From Bacteroidota bacterium (GTDB lineage: Bacteria > Spirochaetota > Spirochaetia > JABMQR01), in the NCBI GenBank assembly GCA_013202335.1, contig JABMQR010000182.1, positions 1-17,229 of the forward strand: a stretch of 17,229 nucleotides of DNA, given 5' to 3'. Position numbers and translations under genes: made by a program. Under the pieces are notes generated by a model. That model ran no database searches and had not been told where the DNA came from. It saw nothing but the letters and a program-made list of their open reading frames with translations. Every line of letters begins with the position of its first letter. Position 1 is the stretch's first letter. Shown piece after piece: positions 8,569 through 15,228 of this stretch.

Positions 8569-9010
8569 CTTGATCACCCCTTTTTTGTACCAGCATTTTG
8601 TACTCTCCCTCAGCTATTAGTTGAGTTTCAATGATAAAAGGAGTGTTTTCTGCCCAGGCTTCGTTAAGCAACGAGATTTGAAGATAAAAATTTTCGGTAA
8701 TCGGGGTATTCTTCTCTTTTAGATGTCTGCAGGCAGGACATTCAGTTACATGAAAAGTGAAACCTCCGTCCTTCTCTGCTGCGGTAAAAACACCCTGTTC
8801 TCTTGTATAGTAGTATTTCCAGTGCTCAAGAAGCGGTTGATAGTCGCCTTTTTGCAGATTCTCGTAGATGTCTTTATAAACACTCTTTGCTGTACGGCAG
8901 AAAAGTTCTCTCAGAAATTCAATTCCATATTCTGAGAGGACAAAGTCGATTGTTGCGTTAGTGGCAAGATGAAAATCTCTATGCACTTCACCGGTATCGG
9001 TATATCTCAT
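8555..9010 (-). CDS. Small Cys-motif protein, likely relative of the 2-amino-thiazoline-4-carboxylate hydrolase family
   Basis: This 151-residue soluble protein has a helical N-terminal half and a motif TECPACRHL at about 89-97 (Cys91, Cys94), followed by a segment ending LLNEAWAENTPFIIETQ. Such a CPAxRHL motif and the downstream pattern resemble proteins annotated as L-2-amino-thiazoline-4-carboxylic acid hydrolases; the assignment is from memory. ATG 9010 has GAGGT about 6 bases upstream. It sits 27 bp after the second DapA-family gene and overlaps the next gene, so the two small proteins are co-translated and may form a heteromer. The second Cys-rich half of the neighbour (YCDHC) is not present here. 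Function in this pathway is unknown; a hydrolase acting on a cyclic nitrogen or sulfur compound, or on an amide, would be the family-based guess. Confidence 0.65.
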   Translation of the reverse strand: MRYTDTGEVHRDFHLATNATIDFVLSEYGIEFLRELFCRTAKSVYKDIYENLQKGDYQPLLEHWKYYYTREQGVFTAAEKDGGFTFHVTECPACRHLKEKNTPITENFYLQISLLNEAWAENTPFIIETQLIAEGEYKMLVQKRGDQDDSQ

Positions 9011-9037
9011 ATGTACCTCACTTTCTCTGATTTGAAA

Positions 9038-9934
9038 TCAGACAATATAGTCTCTATAAGTTTTCAGACAATTTTCAACTCTTTTTTTAACGGTATCTGT
9101 CAGAGCATGCTCTTCTGCAGGCACCAGAACATTTGCTGATGAAAAGATATCCAATACTTTAAGGGCGTATTTCTGACCTGCCCACACCGAAGTTAAGCCA
9201 GTTCCATATATACCGTCAAAAATATCGATCATAATCTTTTGATATTCAGCAGCCTGTTCTAAGTCTCCGGAATCAACTGAATCAGCAATGCTTCTGAATA
9301 ATTTTGCTCCAAGTGGAGCCATGCCGACAAGTGCGCCATCACAGCCGAGAGCCAGTGATTCATCAACCACCCATTCCTGACCCTCAAATAGGAGAAAATC
9401 AACTTTTTTCTTCAGAAGGAGCAGCTCTTTACGTGCCCGGAGGCTGTCTGATGAATTTTTCACTCCAATAATGTTGGGATGTGCAAAAAGCTCAGCAAAC
9501 TGTTCTTTTGAAAATGTAATGCCGTTTACTCCGGGAATATAATAGAGATATAAGGGTTTTGATGAATAATCGGCTATTTTGTGCATATATTCTACTGGAT
9601 TTTTCGGCTTAGCCCATCCGCCTGGAAGTTGAATAGCAAAAGATGTGCAGTTATACTTTGAGTAATTATCGATATTTTCCAATATTCCGTGGAGTCCTGT
9701 AGAGTGTGCCCCTACAATGATTTCTGCCTTATTTCCAATAATATTACCGGCTGTTTCAAGGACTTCATGTTTCATTCTACTGCTCTGTACTGCCCATTCA
9801 CCCATGGTTCCCAGAAAGAAGAAACCTTCAACACCTCTGGCTAAATTGAATTCCAGTAATTTTTCCATCGACTTTTTATCAATATCCCCTTTTTCGGTAA
9901 ATGGGGTGATTGATGCAGAATAAATCTTTTTCAT
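9038..9934 (-). CDS. Dihydrodipicolinate synthase / N-acetylneuraminate lyase family protein (second copy)
   Basis: This is a class I Schiff-base lyase or aldolase of 298 residues, the usual family length. GTMGE is at 42-46 in place of the more common GSTGE or GTTGE; the catalytic Tyr is Tyr131 within LYYIPG, where a Tyr replaces the usual Asn after it; and the Schiff-base Lys is Lys159 (IIGVKNSSD). The start chosen is ATG 9934, preceded by AGGAGA; a TTG at 9940 would add two residues. By eye it is clearly divergent from the copy at 2001-2948, so the two probably act on different keto acids or at different steps rather than being a recent duplication. It lies 65 bp downstream of a GntR regulator, with a hairpin between them, and is followed by the two small Cys-motif genes in one apparent operon. 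Confidence 0.88.
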   Translation of the reverse strand: MKKIYSASITPFTEKGDIDKKSMEKLLEFNLARGVEGFFFLGTMGEWAVQSSRMKHEVLETAGNIIGNKAEIIVGAHSTGLHGILENIDNYSKYNCTSFAIQLPGGWAKPKNPVEYMHKIADYSSKPLYLYYIPGVNGITFSKEQFAELFAHPNIIGVKNSSDSLRARKELLLLKKKVDFLLFEGQEWVVDESLALGCDGALVGMAPLGAKLFRSIADSVDSGDLEQAAEYQKIMIDIFDGIYGTGLTSVWAGQKYALKVLDIFSSANVLVPAEEHALTDTVKKRVENCLKTYRDYIV

Positions 9935-9969
9935 GAACAAATCTCCTGTATTGCTGATACAAATTTATA

Positions 9970-9988
9970 AACTCTCGTAGGGAGAGTT
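9970..9988. repeat. Small inverted repeat between the GntR and second DapA-family genes
   Basis: AACTCTC (9970-9976) and GAGAGTT (9982-9988) form a perfect 7-bp stem with a 5-base loop, 11 bases after the GntR stop codon and about 36 bases before the dapA-like start. The stem is followed on the minus strand by TATAAATTT and not by a clean T run, so a strong intrinsic terminator is unlikely. It could be a weak attenuator, an RNA processing site or a protein-binding operator. Confidence 0.35.
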
Positions 9989-9999
9989 GAGCCCTTTCT

Positions 10000-10734
10000 C
10001 TAAAGGCCGCGTCCTCCGGATTCAAGCAGTGAGTATGAGGATACCAGTTTGAATTTATCTGATTTGTATTTTGAGATAAAAACAGCCAGCGGCCGCTCAT
10101 TGCTGTCAAATATAGTCTCTGTTCCCATTAATATTGGAGAACCTAAAGGAACTTTCAGGCGATGAGAGGTAAGATCGTCTGCTTCAATTGCCTCTACTGC
10201 TTCGCGTACAAAGGAGCCCTTTATACCTTCTGCTTTTTCCCATGCACTGAGAAAATCTATACGTGTAAGCAGGTTTTTGGTAATTGACCGGGATAACTCA
10301 AGCGGGATATATACCTGGTCGTAGGCTAACGGTTCTTCTTCAAGGATATCGAGTCTTTCAAAGAAAAGGCACTCTTCATTTTTCAGAAGGTTAAGTGCGG
10401 TAATGATGTCGACAGGAGGAATCACGGTTTCATTGGATATCAGCTTACGAGCCATCCCGGACATCTCCTGCTTCATGGATTTGGAATAGGCAAAATCCAT
10501 AATAGCAACTTTTTTAGGTTTGATAGCCCTGACGAAGGTTCCTCTCCCCTGCATACGCTCAATAAAGTTCTGCTCCTGAAGAAGCATAAGGGCATGGCGG
10601 ACAGTAATTCGTGAAACACCGTATTCGTCGCACAACTCCCGTTCGGTAGGAATTCTTATTCCCGGTAAATACTCTTTTTTCAAGATTTTTTCACGAAGGA
10701 TATTGTATAATTTCTGATAATTCACCATCTGCAT
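10000..10734 (-). CDS. GntR-family transcriptional regulator, HutC/UTRA type
   Basis: This is a DNA-binding regulator of 244 residues, normal for the HutC subfamily. The N-terminal winged helix-turn-helix spans about 8-70 (IRIPTERELCDEYGVSRITV and GRGTFV in the wing). The C-terminal UTRA ligand domain runs from about 75 to 240, with the characteristic SPILMGTETIFDSNERPLAV near its end. Relatives of this type (NagR/YvoA, HutC, FarR) sense sugars, sugar phosphates or amino-acid intermediates. ATG 10734 has AAGGAGA just upstream; an in-frame ATG two codons on is possible. It lies between the second BNR gene and the second DapA-family gene on the same strand, so it probably controls this unit and itself, with a pathway intermediate as inducer (inference). 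Confidence 0.93.
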   Translation of the reverse strand: MQMVNYQKLYNILREKILKKEYLPGIRIPTERELCDEYGVSRITVRHALMLLQEQNFIERMQGRGTFVRAIKPKKVAIMDFAYSKSMKQEMSGMARKLISNETVIPPVDIITALNLLKNEECLFFERLDILEEEPLAYDQVYIPLELSRSITKNLLTRIDFLSAWEKAEGIKGSFVREAVEAIEADDLTSHRLKVPLGSPILMGTETIFDSNERPLAVFISKYKSDKFKLVSSYSLLESGGRGL

Positions 10735-10789
10735 GAGGTGTCTCCTTGAAAAAGCAGTATTCTCTCTTAAAGAATTTTTTGTTTATAAC

Positions 10790-10816
10790 AATATAACCTA
10801 TTTGGAGAAAGATCAA
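10790..10816 (-). promoter_or_regulatory. Weak candidate promoter for the GntR/UTRA gene
   Basis: On the minus strand, TTGATC (10816-10811) and TATATT (10795-10790) are separated by 15 bases, short of the ideal 17. Just upstream, the hexamer CTGTTT occurs twice on the minus strand with an 11-bp period (10837-10832 and 10826-10821), which could be a regulator site. The 154-bp gap after the BNR gene has no terminator, so read-through from the promoter at 12014 is also possible. Confidence 0.25.
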
Positions 10817-10888
10817 TTTAAAACAGGTGATAAACAGCAATCTTAATTATTTTCATTCTATATATACAGGAAATTAATACTCAGTTGC

Positions 10889-11965
10889 CTAAAGCCTGAA
10901 TTTTGTCCACTTTATCCCGAAAATACCATTTTCCCGGCACCAGTGAACGGCCAGAAAAAGATTATCCTCTAATCTAATTGCAGAGGGCAGACCGAAAGCA
11001 AAATCATCAAATGCCTCTATCCCTTTTGTCTTTTCCTCATTTATATCTCTACTTGCTTTTGCATCCCACAGCAGTCCCAAAGGTTCAATATCCCACCGGT
11101 TTTCACGCATTACCGCATGATATGCAACTACTCCCTGTACACCATAACGACGATTGCTCAAACAGAGAAGTTTATTGTCTCCAAGGTAGAGAGGAGTAAG
11201 GGTTTGTCCCTGGATTCCAGTTGGATAGGCCGGACTCCAGGTTTTTCCAAAATCTTCTGATATGGCGAAATGGTTTTCAAGATCTTTATAATCACCCAAG
11301 GTCACGGTCCAGGCTGTCGCTAATAGCCGTGAACCATCAAGGTGTATAATTTTTTTTTCAAAAAATCCCTTTTTCCCTTCTGGATCCTGAAAGGCTGTAT
11401 GGCAATATGGCCATGTTTTTCCTCTATCGCGGGATTCATACAGAACTACGCGTTCACCCAGGTGATCTTTATCAGCTAAAGTAGTAGCCGGTGCAAGGTA
11501 TGTGTTGTTGTCTTTTGCCAGAATTGGTGAAGAGATTTCATATGCACTTGCAAGATCGGCAGGCAGCGGGGACGGAGGTGTCCATGTTTTTCCTTCATCG
11601 GAGGATGTGCAGAGCACCGGTCCGCTTTTATCAATACCGAATTGCCGTTCAACTCCTTTTCCCTCAAGATGTGCCTGTTCACCATACGCAAGCAGTGTCC
11701 CGTCTGCTGCCCGGCTCAAACGCATGCTGTTTACTGATACAGGGTTTTCTGTTCTGGGCAGAATTGTACCTTCATGTACCCAGGTTGAACCCATATCGTT
11801 AGAGCGAGCAAAATCTGTTCCTCCCAATGCATTGGGTCCATCTCCTTTTGCGGTATGTGCGCAGAGAATGTCACCATTTTCAAGGGTAACAAGAGTAGGG
11901 AATGCGGCATCATCACGGCTTACATGCCCTGTTTCGATTATTTCAAAATTATATTTAGGTGACAT
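10889..11965 (-). CDS. BNR-repeat sialidase-like beta-propeller protein (second paralogue)
   Basis: This 358-residue propeller protein has Asp boxes at about 55-62 (SNDMGSTW), 121-128 (SSDEGKTW), 178-185 (SRDRGKTW) and 236-243 (SEDFGKTW). It shares landmarks with the other two paralogues: an N-terminal FPTLVTLENGDIL segment, a middle LTPLYLGDNKLL segment and a C-terminal FGLPSAIRLEDN segment. It has no signal peptide and no Arg-Ile-Pro motif, so a cytoplasmic enzyme of the sialidase superfamily with unknown specificity is the best call. ATG 11965 is supported by AGGAG at proper spacing. It is the first gene of the minus-strand unit and is divergent from the GntR/FCD gene, whose product is a likely regulator of it. 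Confidence 0.83.
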   Translation of the reverse strand: MSPKYNFEIIETGHVSRDDAAFPTLVTLENGDILCAHTAKGDGPNALGGTDFARSNDMGSTWVHEGTILPRTENPVSVNSMRLSRAADGTLLAYGEQAHLEGKGVERQFGIDKSGPVLCTSSDEGKTWTPPSPLPADLASAYEISSPILAKDNNTYLAPATTLADKDHLGERVVLYESRDRGKTWPYCHTAFQDPEGKKGFFEKKIIHLDGSRLLATAWTVTLGDYKDLENHFAISEDFGKTWSPAYPTGIQGQTLTPLYLGDNKLLCLSNRRYGVQGVVAYHAVMRENRWDIEPLGLLWDAKASRDINEEKTKGIEAFDDFAFGLPSAIRLEDNLFLAVHWCRENGIFGIKWTKFRL

Positions 11966-11986
11966 TGGATAACTCCTGTAAATAAT

Positions 11987-12014
11987 AAATTATTAATGCA
12001 TTAAATGTTGACAA
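11987..12014 (-). promoter_or_regulatory. Candidate promoter for the second BNR gene
   Basis: On the minus strand TTGTCA (12014-12009) is followed after 16 bases by TAATTT (11992-11987). The -35 is good and the -10 is weak. The -35 hexamer overlaps by five bases the TTGACA at 12008-12013 on the plus strand, so the two divergent transcripts may compete for one RNA polymerase site. Confidence 0.35.
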
Positions 12015-12060
12015 AAATGTATTTACTAGTATACGGTTTGGTCTATAATTTGTCTACAAA
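12008..12060 (+). promoter_or_regulatory. Candidate promoter and operator region for the GntR/FCD-MFS unit
   Basis: TTTACT (12022-12027) and the consensus TATAAT (12044-12049) are 16 bases apart. An alternative is TTGACA (12008-12013) with TATACG (12030-12035), also 16 apart. The palindrome TACTAGTA (12024-12031) and the inverted pair TTGT-CT-ACAA (12050-12059) lie over and just past these elements, positions suited to repression by a GntR protein. The predicted leader is about 50 bases and carries the SD GGAGA at 12093-12097. Confidence 0.45.
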
Positions 12061-12104
12061 AATGAGAAATGAATTAAACTATCTCTCTTCGTGGAGAACA
12101 AAAA

Positions 12105-12725
12105 ATGAAAGGAAATATTCAGGCTGATAAAGTCTACAAGTATATTCGAAAACAACTCCTTGCCGGTAATTTCGAATCCGGTCAACGATTAGCAGAAGAG
12201 GCAATTTGTGAATCTGCCGGAGTAAACCGTGGAGATGTTCGCCAGGCTTTTTCTAGGCTGAGAGCAGAAGGACTTATTGTCAGAGGTAAAAGAGGCGGGG
12301 CTTTTGTTCGTGAATATAAGGAGAAGGATATTGAGGAGACGCAAGAAGTAAGGCAAATTCTTGAAACAGCTGCAGCGCGTCTTGCAATTGAAAGAGCTGA
12401 GGTTGATGATTTTCTTGCATTGGAAGAGACTGCTCAGCACATGCTGCTTATGGCAAAAAATGGTTATATTCTGGGTGTTTGTGAAGGAGATTTACGGTTT
12501 CATAGCCTTCTTGTGGATGCGGCTCATAATAACAGACTTTCTGAACTCTATACACGTGCAAACATTCCAATATCCGGGATCAACTATATTTGGAAGTTAA
12601 AAGAGCAGAGGCAGGAAGTCTTTATCACTGACGCCTACGATCATATTCAAATAGTTAAATATCTTAGAGAGAAGAAATTAGAGCCTATCTTGAATCTGTT
12701 GACAAAAGGCAAACAGTATGGCTGA
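12105..12725 (+). CDS. GntR-family transcriptional regulator, FadR/FCD type
   Basis: This regulator of 206 residues is slightly shorter than the usual 220-240. An N-terminal winged helix-turn-helix (about 8-70) contains LAEEAICESAGVNRGDVRQA and the wing GKRGGAFV. The all-helical FCD ligand domain spans about 80-200, with candidate metal ligands Asp129 and His133 (GDLRFH) and His180 (DAYDH). FCD regulators commonly sense hexuronates, sialic acid (NanR) or other organic acids. ATG 12105 has GGAGA upstream. The stop overlaps the start of the MFS gene by 8 bp, so the regulator and transporter are coupled. It is divergent from the second BNR gene and probably controls both directions from the shared 139-bp region (inference). 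Confidence 0.92.
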   Translation: MKGNIQADKVYKYIRKQLLAGNFESGQRLAEEAICESAGVNRGDVRQAFSRLRAEGLIVRGKRGGAFVREYKEKDIEETQEVRQILETAAARLAIERAEVDDFLALEETAQHMLLMAKNGYILGVCEGDLRFHSLLVDAAHNNRLSELYTRANIPISGINYIWKLKEQRQEVFITDAYDHIQIVKYLREKKLEPILNLLTKGKQYG

Positions 12726-14046
12726 CCTGCATCCGAATCTCAGGAAAATATACTCTTTTCATTTTTTTAATAATATAGCCATTTGTGTTGTTTCAAACTT
12801 CCTGTTCCTTGATCGAATATTTCTTCGAATGGGTATGAACATGCAGCAGTTTGGAACCATTAAGGGATTTGCTTATCTGTTGCCGATGGCGGTGAATCTT
12901 TTGCTTGCCCCCTTTATCGGGAAAATTAACAGGGATCGGGAAATTGTAGGAATCGGCTATCTTATTCGTGTATTTATGCCGCTTCTTTTTCTTCTTTTAC
13001 CCAATTTAATTAGTGATAAAACTGTTATGGTGAGTGCGGTAACGGCAATACTTATTACAGTACACATATTCCCCATTATCTCAAATAATTGCATTCAACT
13101 TCTGGTTCGTGCACATGTACCAAAGAATACATTGGGAACTCATCTCTCCTGGATTACTGTTGTTTGGACTCTTCCCGGATTTCTTCTTGCCATTCCACTC
13201 AGCTGGATACTGGACAGACATACCGGCGGGACTGATCAGGAATTTTACCGAACGATGTTTATTATTATGCTCTCCACAGGATTATTTGAAATTATTGCAA
13301 GTGCGATCATTATGCGGCTTCCCCGACAGCGCATAGAAAAAAGACCGAATCTTAATTTTAAAGATATTTTACTCCCTTTTCGGGATGTGAGTTTTAAAAA
13401 ACTTCTGAGGGCAATTGTTGTTTTCAGCATTCTAAATTCTATGGTTATGGCTTTTATCAATCCATATCTGCTAAATGTCCAGGGTCTTTCTATGTTGTTT
13501 ATCTCTATTATTAGTGCGGTGGTATCTCTCCTTTCAATATTGGTACTGCCTTTTTGGGGAAAACTTGCCGATCTAGTAGGAGGGAAAAACATCTACACTA
13601 TTGCAGTTGTAGGATTAGCTATTGGAATCTTTGCTCTTCTTGGTAAAGGGGTGGTCTTTATTATTATTTATGCCCTTTTCTCATGGGAGGGATCGCGAGG
13701 GCTTTTTGGCTCAGGAATCTATTCTACTCAGCAGTTTATGGTGTTTTCCCAGAGCCAGGAGGATAAAAGGCCGGTTTTTTTCGCTGCATCAACTTTTGTC
13801 CTGGGATTTGGTTGGTTCTTTGGTTCATTTTTTGGCGGTATTTTACTTGAGTGGCTTTTGAATATGCCAGAAATTTCAGCTCCTCTTACTGCTTATAGGA
13901 TTTTCTTTGGTATTTGCGGGCTTGGCTGTATAATATTAGCACTATGTTCCAGACATCTGGTTGCTGATAGTAAAAAACAGACAGTGAGAGAGATGGGGAT
14001 TGCTATGTATCGTACTGTTCGCACCCTGTTTGGTCGGATACGCTAA
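12718..14046 (+). CDS. Major facilitator superfamily transporter
   Basis: This 442-residue polytopic inner-membrane protein has about 12 hydrophobic segments, for example near 14-31, 50-68, 80-96, 103-122, 145-165, 180-198, 232-250, 257-278, 294-308, 311-324, 354-378 and 393-410. An MFS motif A-like loop GKLADLVGGK is at 281-290 between transmembrane segments 8 and 9, and a basic cytoplasmic loop is near 200-216. The C-terminus is short and rich in Arg. It overlaps the upstream regulator by 8 bp. Cargo cannot be read from sequence; context suggests a sugar, sugar acid or breakdown product handled by the neighbouring enzymes, giving the cluster a second transport system beside the ABC importer. 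It is convergent with the alanine racemase gene, 37 bp away. Confidence 0.88.
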   Translation: MADLHPNLRKIYSFHFFNNIAICVVSNFLFLDRIFLRMGMNMQQFGTIKGFAYLLPMAVNLLLAPFIGKINRDREIVGIGYLIRVFMPLLFLLLPNLISDKTVMVSAVTAILITVHIFPIISNNCIQLLVRAHVPKNTLGTHLSWITVVWTLPGFLLAIPLSWILDRHTGGTDQEFYRTMFIIMLSTGLFEIIASAIIMRLPRQRIEKRPNLNFKDILLPFRDVSFKKLLRAIVVFSILNSMVMAFINPYLLNVQGLSMLFISIISAVVSLLSILVLPFWGKLADLVGGKNIYTIAVVGLAIGIFALLGKGVVFIIIYALFSWEGSRGLFGSGIYSTQQFMVFSQSQEDKRPVFFAASTFVLGFGWFFGSFFGGILLEWLLNMPEISAPLTAYRIFFGICGLGCIILALCSRHLVADSKKQTVREMGIAMYRTVRTLFGRIR

Positions 14047-14066
14047 TTATTAATCAAGTTTTAGCG
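14041..14066. repeat. Inverted repeat in the MFS/alanine racemase convergent gap
   Basis: CGCTAA (14041-14046, containing the MFS stop codon) pairs with TTAGCG (14061-14066), and an alternative pair AATTAT (14045-14050) with ATAATT (14067-14072) overlaps it. The stems are short and no T run follows on either strand at the right place, so termination activity is doubtful. It is the only hairpin-capable sequence in this convergent gap. Confidence 0.25.
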
Positions 14067-14083
14067 ATAATTCAAAAAAGCAC

Positions 14084-15226
14084 TCATGTAAAAGATGGAA
14101 CTAGCACTCTGTTGATTCTACGGCCGAGGCGACAGGTTATTTCATAAGGTATCGTGTTTGCAAGCCGAGCCAGGTTTTCTACACTGTTAAGAGCTGTTGG
14201 ATCCGGAGAAATAATCTCTACCTCATCCCCAACTTTAGACCCGGGAATATCCGTCAGCTCTACAATAATCTGATCCATGGAAACACGACCCCGGATAGGA
14301 GCATATTTACCCCCAATACTTACAACGGCACGATTTGATAAACACCGAAGATATCCGTCTCCGTATCCTATCGGAACAATTCCAATTTTTTCATTTTGTG
14401 CAAAGGTGTGAGTTAATCCATACCCGCAGCTTGTTCCGGCTTTAACCCTTTTAGTTTGTGTTAACCGACCGATAAGTCTTAGAGCGGGCTGTAGGGGGAG
14501 ACGTTTATGCATAGTATCTGATGGTTGATACCCATAAATTGAGAGACCTGGCCGAACCATATCAAGGTGGGTTTCCGGAATATCAATTGTTGCTGCAGAG
14601 TTTGCAGTATGCAGAATCAAACCGCTGGTATTGCAGCAGTTCACAATTTTTTTAAAAGTTTGCAGCTGAGAAAATGTAAAGGTTTTGTCATCAGCACCGG
14701 CATCAGCAAAGTGTGTGTATATTCCGGTAAGCTTCATTCCCGGTGTTTTCTCCACACTCTGTATGAGATCCAATGCATCATCGGCAAGGATTCCAGAACG
14801 TCCCATTCCTGTATCAATTATTATATGGACTTCTGCAGCAACTTTAAGACGTTGTGCAATTGATGAAATAAGGGGAATTCCCTTTTGCGAGACAAGTGTC
14901 ATGATAATTTTTTGTGTAATCAGGTCCGTCAAAACCTTTTCACGCTCTGCCCCGTTTGCGAATCCAAATATTGTCTGAAACATCAGTATTGGTCCATGAT
15001 ATCCGAGCGAACGAAGTTCAATAGCCTCGTAGGGGGTGGATACCGCCAGCATATCGGATGACTCTGAGATAATATCTACCAGAAGGTTGATTCTGTGTCC
15101 GTAGGCATCAGCTTTTACCGCAGAACATAATCTTGTATTTGGGCGAAGATGTTTTCGTATAACCTGTAGGTTATTCTTTACAGCTGATGCGGAAATTTGT
15201 GCTTTTAAAAAATGTAAATTATTAAT
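14084..15226 (-). CDS. alr: Alanine racemase-family PLP enzyme with non-canonical or damaged start
   Basis: This is a fold-type III PLP racemase that interconverts L- and D-alanine, or another amino acid. The frame extends upstream of the first ATG (15052) for 58 codons and includes the essential PLP lysine motif AVKADAYGH (Lys38 if counted from ATT 15226), so starting at 15052 would give a dead enzyme. Other landmarks are HTANSAA, RPGLSIYG (Arg225), the catalytic Tyr269 in SCGYGLTH, GYGDGYLR and VSMDQ. Total length from 15226 is 380 residues, normal for the family. No ATG, GTG or TTG exists in frame before the Lys motif; the in-frame stop TGA lies at about 15241-15239. Candidates are ATT 15226 with GAGG ten bases upstream, or a one-base error in the A5 run after the out-of-frame ATG at 15236. 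The upstream BNR stop (15229) immediately precedes it, indicating co-transcription. Confidence 0.82.
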   Translation of the reverse strand: MNNLHFLKAQISASAVKNNLQVIRKHLRPNTRLCSAVKADAYGHRINLLVDIISESSDMLAVSTPYEAIELRSLGYHGPILMFQTIFGFANGAEREKVLTDLITQKIIMTLVSQKGIPLISSIAQRLKVAAEVHIIIDTGMGRSGILADDALDLIQSVEKTPGMKLTGIYTHFADAGADDKTFTFSQLQTFKKIVNCCNTSGLILHTANSAATIDIPETHLDMVRPGLSIYGYQPSDTMHKRLPLQPALRLIGRLTQTKRVKAGTSCGYGLTHTFAQNEKIGIVPIGYGDGYLRCLSNRAVVSIGGKYAPIRGRVSMDQIIVELTDIPGSKVGDEVEIISPDPTALNSVENLARLANTIPYEITCRLGRRINRVLVPSFT

Positions 15227-15228
15227 TT

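Noticed and set aside
10759..10780. Stem ATTCT/AGAAT followed by six T residues on the plus strand, looking like a terminator
   Set aside because: The stem is only 5 bp and AT-rich, and no plus-strand gene lies upstream for it to terminate.
11502..11972. 156-codon plus-strand open frame opposite the second BNR gene
   Set aside because: It is antisense to a propeller gene with clear Asp boxes; the low-complexity Ser/Ala/Pro product has no family features.
15052..15054. ATG near 15052 as the start of the alanine racemase
   Set aside because: It would remove the PLP-binding lysine and the first strand-helix of the barrel, which are clearly encoded upstream in the same frame.
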